Virus record (IMG/VR): IMGVR_UViG_3300025828_000058
Coordinates: 1-38,360 of that record
Reading direction: 5' to 3' (one strand)
Source: a virus
Length of the DNA: 38,360 nucleotides
The notes under the pieces are model-generated. The model saw nothing but the letters and a program-made list of their open reading frames with translations. It was not told the origin of the DNA and made no database searches. A program made the position numbers and the translations under genes. Positions 30,867 to 38,275 of this stretch are shown piece by piece (position 1 is the stretch's first letter; every line of letters starts with the position of its first letter).

Positions 30867-31159
30867 TACGCCATAAATACTGTTATCGCTGATACACCTG
30901 CAGTTAAATTTACAGTAGCATTAGTTGAACATTTAATACCTTCAGATGGTAATGAAATCTGAACTGGACCAGATGCTGCTGATGCTGCCGTGCTTAATGC
31001 GAATAGTGTAGTACTACCATCTTTAAAAGTAACAGTACCTGCTGTGCCTGTAGGAGTTACAATAAATCCTTTTATTCTTATTGGGCCAGCAAATAAAGTA
31101 ACATCACTTCCTGTTGTCGTAGTGCTTTTAGCGAAAATATCTGAACTAGACATTGACAC
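30866..31159 (-). CDS. Small beta-rich virion protein
   Basis: A 97-residue protein, Thr/Ser/Ala-rich, all-beta (SDVTLFAGPIRIKGFIVTPT, GTVTFKDGSTTLFALS, GPVQISLPSEGIKCS). It resembles small decoration or adaptor proteins of marine phages, without a firm family. A strong SD (GGAGG) lies just before the ATG. The stop overlaps the gp4-like start by one base. It overlaps the 155-aa gene by 14 bp. Confidence 0.6.
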   Translation of the reverse strand: MSMSSSDIFAKSTTTTGSDVTLFAGPIRIKGFIVTPTGTAGTVTFKDGSTTLFALSTAASAASGPVQISLPSEGIKCSTNATVNLTAGVSAITVFMA

Positions 31160-31613
31160 CTCCTTGTAAAATTTTTCTTAATGTTGCTATTTTAGAATCA
31201 AGTTCTTTCATTTTGGCAGTTGATAATACTCCTTGACTTGCAAAATAAGGACTAGTAGATTGTTGTACTGCACTCATTGGTCCAAATGCTCCCATTGAAC
31301 TAGGTGTTCCCATTAAATTTTGACCTGTAATTGGTTTTTGAGCAGATGAAGAAGAAGCTATTTTTTTGTAAGCATCTGCATATTTTGATAATTGAGATAC
31401 TGCTTCATCAGTTTTTTTCTCAGCTTTTTCTAATGCTTCATCAACTTTTTTATCATCACTTTTAGTTTCTTCATTTTCTAAATCTACATCTAGTACTTCT
31501 TCTTCTTTAGTTGAATAAGCTTTATTGCTTTTCATTTCTGCTTGAACTTCTTCAAATGTTCTTTGAGTATCTCTATTTGGATCGTAAATAAATTGATCTA
31601 TATAACTTGACAT
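31146..31613 (-). CDS. Unknown acidic coiled-coil virion-region protein
   Basis: A 155-residue protein, unrecognised. MSSYIDQFIYDPNRDTQRTF is followed by a highly charged Glu/Lys region with heptad character (about 25-90, EEEVLDVDLENEETKSDDKK), then a Gly/Ser/Met-rich flexible stretch and a C-terminal helix ATLRKILQGGVN. Its bipolar layout is like a tether or small assembly factor. It lies right after the hairpin that ends the 75-aa gene, and its own stop overlaps the 97-aa gene. Confidence 0.55.
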   Translation of the reverse strand: MSSYIDQFIYDPNRDTQRTFEEVQAEMKSNKAYSTKEEEVLDVDLENEETKSDDKKVDEALEKAEKKTDEAVSQLSKYADAYKKIASSSSAQKPITGQNLMGTPSSMGAFGPMSAVQQSTSPYFASQGVLSTAKMKELDSKIATLRKILQGGVNV

Positions 31614-31636
31614 GATATCGCAACTATATACAATAA

Positions 31637-31659
31637 ATAGGGCCTTTAACAGGCCCTAT
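31637..31659 (-). terminator. Hairpin between the 75-aa and 155-aa genes, possible terminator
   Basis: A perfect 9-bp stem (atagggcct / aggccctat) with a 5-nt loop sits in a 51-bp gap directly after the stop of the 75-aa gene. In the transcribed direction the following bases are TTATTG, only a poor U-tract, so it could be a weak terminator, an attenuator or an RNase-resistant 3' end. Confidence 0.55.
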
Positions 31660-31664
31660 ATTAA

Positions 31665-31892
31665 TTAGTCACCAGCAGTAGCGCCAGTATCTACTCTAAT
31701 CCAGTTCGAACCGTCAGAGAAAACTAAGTTCCCTGTACCGTTACCTGTAGTTTCAGAAGCTTTTAATGCATCTGATACAAATAGGATACGACCTGTATTT
31801 TCTGAAGCTGTTGGCAAATCTGCAAAAAGAATTGCGGTAGCTGTAAAACCGTTATTTGAAATAACTGGTCCTGAAAAAGTAGTGTTAGCCAT
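31665..31892 (-). CDS. Small virion protein, isolated between hairpins
   Basis: A 75-residue protein: MANTTFSGPVISNNGFTATA, then LPTASENTGRILFVSDALKA, LVFSDGSNWIRVDTGATAGD. The motif (R-I-L-F-V-S-D, L-V-F-S-D-G-S-x-W-I-R-V-D-T-G) is a short beta unit seen in marine phage surface proteins and fibre tips. It has a consensus SD (AAGGAGGT) and stands alone between hairpins 31978-32001 and 31637-31659, just after the capsid gene. That layout implies high, separately tuned expression, as for a decoration protein. The function is inferred. Confidence 0.65.
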   Translation of the reverse strand: MANTTFSGPVISNNGFTATAILFADLPTASENTGRILFVSDALKASETTGNGTGNLVFSDGSNWIRVDTGATAGD

Positions 31893-32015
31893 ATTAACCT
31901 CCTTGGTGTATAGACCGAGTTACATAATCTCTATACCGTCTGCTCAACTCAGTTTATGTAACTTGTTATGTTGAGAAAGAGAGGGCGATAACACCCTCTC
32001 TCAGTTTTTTAATTA
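31893..32015 (-). promoter_or_regulatory. Structured intergenic leader upstream of the 75-aa gene, possible pseudoknot
   Basis: This 123-bp gap after the capsid gene holds, in the transcribed direction, a terminator-like hairpin (31978-32001) and then two interlocked inverted repeats. Stem 1 pairs 31930-31936 with 31908-31914 (GTATAGA/TCTATAC, 7 bp). Stem 2 pairs 31954-31962 with 31919-31927 (GTTACATAA/TTATGTAAC, 9 bp), and its partner lies in the stem-1 loop, as in an H-type pseudoknot. The SD follows a few bases later. A TTGAGC box (31942-31947) could be a -35, but no good -10 follows. Confidence 0.5.
31978..32001 (-). terminator. Hairpin after the capsid gene, terminator-like
   Basis: An 8-bp perfect GC-containing stem (agagaggg / ccctctct) with an 8-nt loop begins 14 bp after the capsid stop. 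On the transcribed strand it is followed by TTTCTC, a modest U-tract. In the other direction it is followed by cagTTTTTT, so it may act in both directions. It would set the 3' end of the capsid message. Confidence 0.7.
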
Positions 32016-32924
32016 TTAGGCTGCGCCTGGAGTACCGAAGATACCTCTCCAATCGGTGAAACCGAATGAATATCTTTCTGATACTTTGTAGCGTAAGTTT
32101 CCTGTCTCAAAATCACCTTCAACAGCTTTTTTAAGTGAACGTCTTACGAAATGCTTCATGCCATCTGGCACGTCAGTCATTAAGAAGAACGCATCAGGGT
32201 CAGTTAGACGCTGATTAACTGCTACGCCACCAGGGATCATTCCCATTGATTTCATAGCGTTAATATCATTGTCAGCTGTACCTGGTCTTAAGTTACTGTT
32301 AATGATTCTTTCAGCAATAAACATTAACTCAGGTGGAACGATTAGCTTCTGACCTGTAGCTGCAACAGGAATACCTCTATCGTCTGTCATTTCAGAAATC
32401 TGAATTAACATTGTCTCTAGAGATGTTTCTGATAAGTCAGCTGCAGTTGCGAGAATGTTTGAAGCTGTTCCGCCACCGCCAAGTGGGTGAGATGCATTAA
32501 GCATGCTTACTCCGTCACCACCGACTACTGTGTTAAAGCCGTTGTTTAAGATGTTAGCACCTTTGATTTCTTTTGTGTGCTGCATTGATCTTGCTAAAGC
32601 TCTAGCGTACTTTGCACCAAGTGAACCGTAAAGACCATCTTCTTCAGCTTCCTCAGTAATTGAAAATGCTAATGCGATTGTCTCGTGGGTATATCTTGCT
32701 ACAATACCTTCTCTTCCTGATTCGTAAGAGATAGCTGCGCCTTCTGCTTTAGTAGGAGCTGCACCGAAACCAATCATCTGTACATCTTCTTCAAAAGCCT
32801 TTTGTGATTGCTCAACAGAGAATATTTCTCTCCACTGTTCTGGGTAACGGTCATATTCCATACCAAAAATAGTGTTGAGGCCTAAGTTAAGCTGTTTTGT
32901 AAATAAAGATCTATTTAATGCCAT
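32016..32924 (-). CDS. Major capsid protein (HK97-fold, Mu gpT-like)
   Basis: A 302-residue capsid subunit. Typical regions are ALNRSLFTKQLNLGLNTIFG, QMIGFGAAPTKAEGAAISYE, GIVARYTHETIALAFSITEE, ILNNGFNTVVGGDGVSMLNA, QKLIVPPELMFIAERIINSN and the C-terminal YKVSERYSFGFTDWRGIFGT. The family resembles Mu gpT-type major head subunits (about 305 aa). Several hundred copies form the head. It follows the decoration protein by 6 bp (SD AGGAG, long spacing). Its base composition is richer in GC than the flanking AT-rich genes, as usual for a highly expressed capsid gene. Confidence 0.93.
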   Translation of the reverse strand: MALNRSLFTKQLNLGLNTIFGMEYDRYPEQWREIFSVEQSQKAFEEDVQMIGFGAAPTKAEGAAISYESGREGIVARYTHETIALAFSITEEAEEDGLYGSLGAKYARALARSMQHTKEIKGANILNNGFNTVVGGDGVSMLNASHPLGGGGTASNILATAADLSETSLETMLIQISEMTDDRGIPVAATGQKLIVPPELMFIAERIINSNLRPGTADNDINAMKSMGMIPGGVAVNQRLTDPDAFFLMTDVPDGMKHFVRRSLKKAVEGDFETGNLRYKVSERYSFGFTDWRGIFGTPGAA

Positions 32925-32930
32925 AACTTA

Positions 32931-33500
32931 TTATACTCCTGCGCCTTGAGTCGATAATCTGTGCTGGTTGATAACTACTTCAACTTTAGCATTCTCACCG
33001 AAATCATTATTAGGCTCATCTACTTTTCTTAGAACTCTAAGAACAAGTGAAGTTGTTGCTAGAGTATCGTTATCCAACTCGTGTTGTGAATAACCGTAAG
33101 TAGAATTACCTGCTGTTAATAGAACGTTTGCTGTCTCACCAATGTTAGCTTGAGCAATAGAACCGTTACCGGCCTGTACTGTGTAAGTAATCATTGGGTC
33201 GTCATAAACATAAGCTTTCACTGTTGTGTTAGCTTTTACTGTGGTACCGGAAGTCCATTTTTTTACAAACTTCACGTCACCTGTACTTTCATCGACATAT
33301 TCAGCGCCGTAAAATACTCCAATTGCTTTTTCAGTATTAGCGAAAGTGTCTAAATATCCATCTGATCCGAGATCTACGATATCGCCAGAAAAGAAATTTG
33401 CAGCTTTGCCATTTGCAATTAGGTATTCATTGGCTCTGATTACGCCACCGGTTAAGTGTCTTTTAGGTACAAAACCGTTTGGTGTGTCTGCGTTAGCCAT
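32931..33500 (-). CDS. Head decoration / capsid-associated protein
   Basis: A 189-residue protein directly upstream of the major capsid gene. MANADTPNGFVPKRHLTGGV, IRANEYLIANGKAANFFSGD and AIGVFYGAEYVDESTGDVKF are the signature of a phage capsid-associated family, with a beta-rich body and a strong, near-consensus SD (AAGGAGGT). The expected role is stabilising the expanded capsid. The homology is from recollection of the family pattern, not from a search. Confidence 0.75.
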   Translation of the reverse strand: MANADTPNGFVPKRHLTGGVIRANEYLIANGKAANFFSGDIVDLGSDGYLDTFANTEKAIGVFYGAEYVDESTGDVKFVKKWTSGTTVKANTTVKAYVYDDPMITYTVQAGNGSIAQANIGETANVLLTAGNSTYGYSQHELDNDTLATTSLVLRVLRKVDEPNNDFGENAKVEVVINQHRLSTQGAGV

Positions 33501-33532
33501 TTTATATTTACCTCCTTAAAATTGCCATTGCC

Positions 33533-33964
33533 TTACTCACCACCTACTGTCGTTTTAGATCGATGTTCTCGTTGGATAGGATTACCTGGTTGTTCTGATC
33601 TATGTAAGTCATGCTCGACTGCAAGTTCTTGATTTCGTGTTTTATTTGCATAATATTCATTACGCTGCGAAATCAATTCCTCTGGCATTTCACAGAGAAC
33701 CATTCCTTCAACGCCAATGTAACCGGCGAACTTTCCATGTTCAATGGTAGCCACTGCGAAATCCTTAGACACTGTCTTTGGATCTCTTGGTTGCCAACCT
33801 TCTCTCATTCGTTTCGCCCAATTAGTTGGGTTATCTTGACCTAAAATGCTAGTCGCTACCCAACGTTGCTTATATCCTGGCCTCGCTGGTGGCGCCTCTA
33901 ACAATGATGGCGGTCTCCAAGCTTTTTTACGAGAAAGCTCATCTCGTGTTTCTTTAGTTGTCAT
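33533..33964 (-). CDS. Conserved small protein in head module
   Basis: A 143-residue, Arg/Glu-rich protein, unrecognised by function. Motifs are RKKAWRPPSLLEAPPARPGY, KQRWVATSILGQDNPTNWAK, RMREGWQPRDPKTV. The family recurs between scaffold and capsid-associated genes in marine podovirus-like phages. It is probably an assembly factor or minor head component. Its start follows the scaffold-like gene by 15 bp. Confidence 0.65.
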   Translation of the reverse strand: MTTKETRDELSRKKAWRPPSLLEAPPARPGYKQRWVATSILGQDNPTNWAKRMREGWQPRDPKTVSKDFAVATIEHGKFAGYIGVEGMVLCEMPEELISQRNEYYANKTRNQELAVEHDLHRSEQPGNPIQREHRSKTTVGGE

Positions 33965-33979
33965 TATCAGGCTCCTTTT

Positions 33980-34933
33980 CTATTTGTCCTGTATTGAAAG
34001 ACTAGCAAGTTCCCTTGCGTATCTTTTCAGTGCCGCTGGATCGCTAATATCTATTCCAAATTTTCTAGCATTTGCTAGATCATCAGCAGATAGCTTAACG
34101 CTCTTAGCAGAACCCGATGTAGATCGAGAAACACCTGCAACTGGCGATTGCACTCTCTTCTGTTCTGAAGATACAACCTTTTTATCATCTTGTGAAGTGT
34201 TTTTATCTGCTGTTTGTTGCGGATTTATTAAGTCAGGAAAATACTTTGACATTCTTTTATCGAGTTCTTGATAATATTCCGGATCATTTACGTCATATCC
34301 TTCTTCTACTAATTGATTATCAATACCAAAAGATAAAGTTGTAGCATCTCTATGCTCTGGTTTATTCCACCAGCCAGAGTTTCTAGCAATCCAATCTTTT
34401 GCTAATTCTGGAAGAGAATTAATTCTATCTTCAACATTATTAGTATTTTCAACTGGTTTCTCAGGTTGAACGTTAGATTTTCTTTGTCTTAAATCTGACA
34501 TTGCTTCCATTAATTCTACCTGTTTATCAGTTTCACCTGATTCAATAGCTTCTCGTAATTGTTGTGCTACCGTTTTATATTGAACTTCTTTTTCTTCTTT
34601 TTCTTTTTCTGCCATAGAAGCTTCAATACGAGCTAAACGATCTTCAAGCATTTTTGCTTTTTCAGCTGCCGCTCTAGTCTTAGCAACTTCTTTTGCGATA
34701 CGTTTTTTTACTCTTTCCGAGTAAGGCTCTTTTTTAATTTCTTCTAATTCAGATCTAAGATTAGAAAGTTCAACTTCTAATTCAGGCTTTTCTGATTCTG
34801 CATTCTTAGAAGAATCTCCTTCATTATCCAACTGTTGCGCATTGATTGCTTCTTCAATTGGATTTTGATTTGTTTGTTCTTCTTTTTCCTCGTCAAGAGT
34901 TACCTCGACTTCCTTTAGTTCTTCGTCTATCAT
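33980..34933 (-). CDS. Scaffolding-like protein
   Basis: A 317-residue, highly charged protein (Glu/Lys-rich) with long predicted helices. After an acidic N-terminus, a coiled coil spans about 50-140 (ELSNLRSELEEIKKEPYSER, AKMLEDRLARIEASMAEKEK). A conserved WIARNSGWWNKPEHRD segment follows at about 182-197, then a Ser/Gln-rich linker and a C-terminal helix-turn (SVKLSADDLANARKFGIDIS). Charge, helicity and the place between portal and capsid genes fit a scaffold that leaves the procapsid. GGGAGG precedes the ATG. The role is inferred. Confidence 0.75.
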   Translation of the reverse strand: MIDEELKEVEVTLDEEKEEQTNQNPIEEAINAQQLDNEGDSSKNAESEKPELEVELSNLRSELEEIKKEPYSERVKKRIAKEVAKTRAAAEKAKMLEDRLARIEASMAEKEKEEKEVQYKTVAQQLREAIESGETDKQVELMEAMSDLRQRKSNVQPEKPVENTNNVEDRINSLPELAKDWIARNSGWWNKPEHRDATTLSFGIDNQLVEEGYDVNDPEYYQELDKRMSKYFPDLINPQQTADKNTSQDDKKVVSSEQKRVQSPVAGVSRSTSGSAKSVKLSADDLANARKFGIDISDPAALKRYARELASLSIQDK

Positions 34934-34974
34934 GGTTTAACCTCCCATGTATTGCGTGGTTGTGCGCCACGTGT

Positions 34975-35352
34975 TTATACTTTAGTTGTTAAGATATCAG
35001 GGTTTGGTAAAACTGCTAATATCTCATCATCATTTAACAAGAGCATCTTAACGCCACCTACGTCAATCTTACTTCCTGCATATCTACCATATACAACATA
35101 GTCGCCAATTGTACACCACGGTTTTTGGCTTTTATCGTAACATTCATCTCCCATAGCAAGAACTCTTCCTTTGCTATTAAGATAAGCTTGATCTTCTACA
35201 GCTTTATCAGTTAAGATAATTCCACCTTTCGTTTTTTTAATCGGTGCGATTGGTCGAATGAGTATTCGAAATCCACACGGGATTGGTAGTTCTTTTGGAT
35301 CAGCGACATCACTATCGGTGTGCCAATCATTATTCATGATAATATTACTCAT
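34975..35352 (-). CDS. GroES-like co-chaperonin
   Basis: A 125-residue protein with the Cpn10 fold. The core is GFRILIRPIAPIKKTKGGII, the mobile-loop-like GGIILTDKAVEDQ, then GRVLAMGDECYDKS and IGDYVVYGRYAGSKIDVGGV, ending in MLLLNDDEILAVLP (the D-x-x-x-L/I-A/V-x-L end typical of GroES). Phages use such proteins (T4 gp31, for example) with host GroEL to fold the capsid protein. It has an N-terminal extension of about 25 residues before the first core strand. It lies between scaffold and portal-side genes, so it probably acts on capsid assembly. Confidence 0.93.
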   Translation of the reverse strand: MSNIIMNNDWHTDSDVADPKELPIPCGFRILIRPIAPIKKTKGGIILTDKAVEDQAYLNSKGRVLAMGDECYDKSQKPWCTIGDYVVYGRYAGSKIDVGGVKMLLLNDDEILAVLPNPDILTTKV

Positions 35353-35548
35353 CTTCGAGTATATCTCCTTTCATGTATCGTTCAGAAATATCTTTAATAA
35401 TATCTCTGGCTCTATCTAAACCATGAACTATTCCAATAGTTTTGATATATTGTTCGTGAGTATCAAATCCTGGATTAACAGTTCGTTCAGATAAATCTCT
35501 TCTAAGTTTTTTTATTTCCTCTAGAATTGCTTCCGTTAGTTTTAGCAT
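35345..35548 (-). CDS. Small helical protein upstream of GroES
   Basis: A 67-residue, charged helical protein (MLKLTEAILEEIKKLRRDLS, GFDTHEQYIKTIGIVHGLDR, ARDIIKDISERYM). SD GAGGT lies six bases before the ATG, within the preceding gene, which it overlaps by 47 bp. Its end overlaps GroES by 8 bp. Short proteins of this kind are found near portal genes of many phages. The function is unknown. Confidence 0.6.
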   Translation of the reverse strand: MLKLTEAILEEIKKLRRDLSERTVNPGFDTHEQYIKTIGIVHGLDRARDIIKDISERYMKGDILEDE

Positions 35549-35723
35549 TTAGTACCTCTAAAATAGATTGTAGTGTTTGATCATAATTTTTATTTACTTC
35601 TTTTGAAGCCATCGCAAATAAGTTAGGTTTTATTACTTGAGTTTTTATTTTTTTATTTTGAAGAAATTTTTTAGCTTGTCTTATTTCTTCTCCGGTTGGC
35701 CTAAGACTCTTTTTTTGCAGCAT
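35502..35723 (-). CDS. Small basic unknown protein after portal
   Basis: A 73-residue, Lys/Asn-rich protein (MLQKKSLRPTGEEIRQAKKF, VIKPNLFAMASKEVNKNYD). AAAGGA lies at good spacing before the ATG. It overlaps the portal stop by 23 bp and the next gene by 47 bp. The long overlaps leave some doubt about which frame matters between 35502 and 35548, but both have start signals. The function is unknown. Confidence 0.5.
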   Translation of the reverse strand: MLQKKSLRPTGEEIRQAKKFLQNKKIKTQVIKPNLFAMASKEVNKNYDQTLQSILEVLNAKTNGSNSRGNKKT

Positions 35724-38031
35724 CTTTCCTTTCCGCCATTTTCATAGCTGTATCTAGTGCTTTTAATTTTGATTCTCTTTCAAGTCTATCTTGAACTTTT
35801 TCATCTTTCTTTACGCCTTCTACAAACCTAGCTTCTCTTATCTGCATTTCTTTCGCTTTAAGCTGAAGTTCAGCTTGATCTTTAGCGTTCTGTTGTTGCT
35901 GTTTAACTTGTTCTTCACTCGGAGGTTGACTTTGAGCTAGAAGTTGAGCTGTTTGTGCTTCAAACTGCGCTAAAGCGTTTTCTGCTTCTGGAGATAGTTC
36001 TTCCTGTTCACTATCTCTGTCTTTAAAGTCTATATTAGGAATTTGTATCGGCATTCCTGCTTGTTGTCCTAAACTTTGCATAGTCATTTTATATTGATAC
36101 GCTAAGTGTTCCGCCATGTGTGCTAACATAGGACCTAAGATAGCTTGTTGTGCTTGAGTATTTCCACCAAATCGTGGATCAGCTAAAAATTGTTGATGAA
36201 CTGCTAAGTGAGCAGTGTGATTTTGATCCATAAACGCTTTTATCGGAGTTTGATTCAATACCGCCATATTTTCAGAGACAGGATCCATTCTTTTTGGCTC
36301 CATTTCTTCAAGTAATAGTTCTTCAGGCTCTGGTATATTCAAAGCACGCACTAATCGTTCATAGGCTTTACGCACATCGATAATTTGAGGAGCAGATTGA
36401 GCTAGTTGAAGTTCGGTTTGCGCCATAGCGATTCTTTGTGCCGCTGAAAAAATATTTGGATCAGATACAGGGATAATATCGACACGTCCATCGAAATCTT
36501 TTCGTCTAACCATCTTCTCATCGCCGATAATTTCGTAAGGATATTCGTTATCTAGGAATTCTCCGTTTAATTCACCGATTAATTTAAGTTCTTTTCCCTG
36601 CGCCATGTGTAATCTTTTATGAATCGCACTAAATACTTTTGATCCTTGCTCAATTTGTGCTACAATACTTCCGACAGGAGCAGATGAAGCTGCATCTCCG
36701 ACCATAGCATCAGCAATTGAAGTAAATCTACGTCCAGATTCAGTTAAAATTCCTAATAATTGCATTAAAGTAGGTGATGGCTCTTTAAATGGAAGTGGAA
36801 TAAACGATTTTCTTAAGTCATCGCCATAAGCTTCGACTTCAACCCACTCACCAGGTGATACTGTAATGTCTCCACCTTCAATTCGAGCACCTTTCGCTTT
36901 AAATCCACCATTTAAATTTGCAAATGCAGCACTATCAAGTAACGCTCTGAGTGCACCCGTGCTTGCATGCTGTAATCCACCGATCATGTGTATTAAACCG
37001 AAGCCGTAAAAGCCTAAACCTGGTAAATATTTATAGTGAATAAAGTAAACTCGCTTGTTTTGTAGCTTATCATCTTCTTTCCAATTGCGTCTAATCGCTA
37101 AAATTTGCTGTGAAGAGCGATCTACTGTAATAATGTAAGGTAACTCTAAGTCATCTTCATCATTTCCTAAGTTATAGTTAACATGAAACTCTAAAACTTG
37201 TCTAGTTTGATCACTATTACCAGGGTTAATTCCGTCTAATTCATCTAAAGTCTGTTGAACTTGACTTTCTTCATCATCATTTGAAGCTGAAGTTAATTTA
37301 ATGTCACGATAAAAACCCGTTTTCATGTATTTTTTAACATCATTAGTCGTTAATTTCATAATTTGAGTATATCGAGGAGAAGTATCTAATTCAGTTGTAC
37401 TGTAGGAAACGACTAAATCTTCCGCAGGAATGAATTTAGCACTTACTTGATCTGAAGCAGTGTCATAATAAACTTTTTTAAACGCTGATCCTGCTAGAGA
37501 TAAGTTAAATAACATCTGATCTAGTTCGCTAAAGTAATCGGGCATTAACTGAGTGATTTGATAGTTCATAAATTCTTGAACTCTTTGAGCCTGCATCTCT
37601 CTTTCTTCTGTAACTTTTCCAATAATTTGTGTTTTTACAGGGCCGCCGGGTGGAAACATTTCAGAAATTGCTCTCGCTTGGAATTGAGTTGCAGCTTCCG
37701 CCATTAAAGGATTATGAACTCCAGAAGCACCAGGGAATGGATCATCTCTTTCTTCTGAAATAACACCTAACATTTTTAGTCCTTTTGAATATTGATCTTC
37801 CCAATCTTTTCGAGAGGACTTATCGTTTTCAAATTTATTTAAAAGGTCAGATGAAATTTCAGCTAGTTTATCTTTATCTAGATCTTCAGCTAAGTTTGCA
37901 TAGTGATCTGTTTCATAAGGATTAACAAACTCTTCTTCCTCTTCTTCATCACCTTCAGAAATGTCTACGTTAATAGAACCGTCTGATTCTATTTCTAGTA
38001 CATCTTCTAATTTGTTATCTTCATTCGCCAC
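35701..38031 (-). CDS. Portal protein (P22 gp1-like)
   Basis: A 776-residue portal subunit. I prefer GTG at 38031 (translated MANEDNKLEDVLEIESDGSI) because AGGAG precedes it by about ten bases. A GTG at 38064 would extend it by 11 residues with a weaker signal. Motifs: GASGVHNPLMAEAATQFQAR, then EREMQAQRVQEFMNYQITQL, LPGLGFYGFGLIHMIGGLQH, ALRALLDSAAFANLNGGFKA, FKEPSPTLMQLLGILTESGR and the helical Gln-rich C-terminus (PPSEEQVKQQQQNAKDQAEL) that forms the barrel/crown. Twelve copies form the packaging channel. P22 portal is 725 aa, so the length fits. It overlaps the upstream gene by 11 bp. Confidence 0.93.
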   Translation of the reverse strand: MANEDNKLEDVLEIESDGSINVDISEGDEEEEEEFVNPYETDHYANLAEDLDKDKLAEISSDLLNKFENDKSSRKDWEDQYSKGLKMLGVISEERDDPFPGASGVHNPLMAEAATQFQARAISEMFPPGGPVKTQIIGKVTEEREMQAQRVQEFMNYQITQLMPDYFSELDQMLFNLSLAGSAFKKVYYDTASDQVSAKFIPAEDLVVSYSTTELDTSPRYTQIMKLTTNDVKKYMKTGFYRDIKLTSASNDDEESQVQQTLDELDGINPGNSDQTRQVLEFHVNYNLGNDEDDLELPYIITVDRSSQQILAIRRNWKEDDKLQNKRVYFIHYKYLPGLGFYGFGLIHMIGGLQHASTGALRALLDSAAFANLNGGFKAKGARIEGGDITVSPGEWVEVEAYGDDLRKSFIPLPFKEPSPTLMQLLGILTESGRRFTSIADAMVGDAASSAPVGSIVAQIEQGSKVFSAIHKRLHMAQGKELKLIGELNGEFLDNEYPYEIIGDEKMVRRKDFDGRVDIIPVSDPNIFSAAQRIAMAQTELQLAQSAPQIIDVRKAYERLVRALNIPEPEELLLEEMEPKRMDPVSENMAVLNQTPIKAFMDQNHTAHLAVHQQFLADPRFGGNTQAQQAILGPMLAHMAEHLAYQYKMTMQSLGQQAGMPIQIPNIDFKDRDSEQEELSPEAENALAQFEAQTAQLLAQSQPPSEEQVKQQQQNAKDQAELQLKAKEMQIREARFVEGVKKDEKVQDRLERESKLKALDTAMKMAERKDAAKKES

Positions 38032-38275
38032 CTTGCATTTTCTCCTGTAGCTTAACTTTTTCACCTATTGGTAAATTAATAAAGTTAGTTCGTAATTCAA
38101 AAAATTTATCTGCCCAATTGGATAGACGATCAGTTAAAAATGTTATATGTAAATCTTTTTCTTTTAACGATTGGTCTTTCTGTGAAACTTTCGATTGAAG
38201 CTTAGTAACTTCCCTATCTAATCTTTTATTTTCTTTTCTTAATTTTTCTAATTCGTTTTCTAATTTAGTAGCCAT
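38021..38275 (-). CDS. Small coiled-coil protein upstream of portal
   Basis: An 84-residue protein with a strong coiled coil over its first 50 residues (MATKLENELEKLRKENKRLD, LQSKVSQKDQSLKEKD), then LSNWADKFFELRTNFINLPI. It was probably formed for homo-oligomerisation. Its ATG overlaps the stop of the right-edge gene by one base (TAATG), and its end overlaps the portal start by 11 bp. It lies where a small terminase or portal-associated factor might be, but no DNA-binding motif is visible. Confidence 0.6.
   Translation of the reverse strand: MATKLENELEKLRKENKRLDREVTKLQSKVSQKDQSLKEKDLHITFLTDRLSNWADKFFELRTNFINLPIGEKVKLQEKMQGGE

Noticed and set aside
33846-34271. Plus-strand ORF of 141 codons
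   Set aside because: It lies antisense to the scaffold-like gene and its small neighbour, both with strong start signals and sensible protein sequence.
34953-34972. Small inverted repeat (cgtgg / ccacg) after the scaffold-like gene start region
   Set aside because: It is only a 5-bp stem without a U-tract, in a 41-bp gap between GroES and scaffold-like genes. It is not convincing as a terminator.
38032-38064. Longer start for the portal (GTG at 38064)
   Set aside because: There is only a weak SD there. AGGAG is positioned for the GTG at 38031, and the added residues (KKLSYRRKCK) look like translated overlap with the upstream gene. It cannot be excluded.
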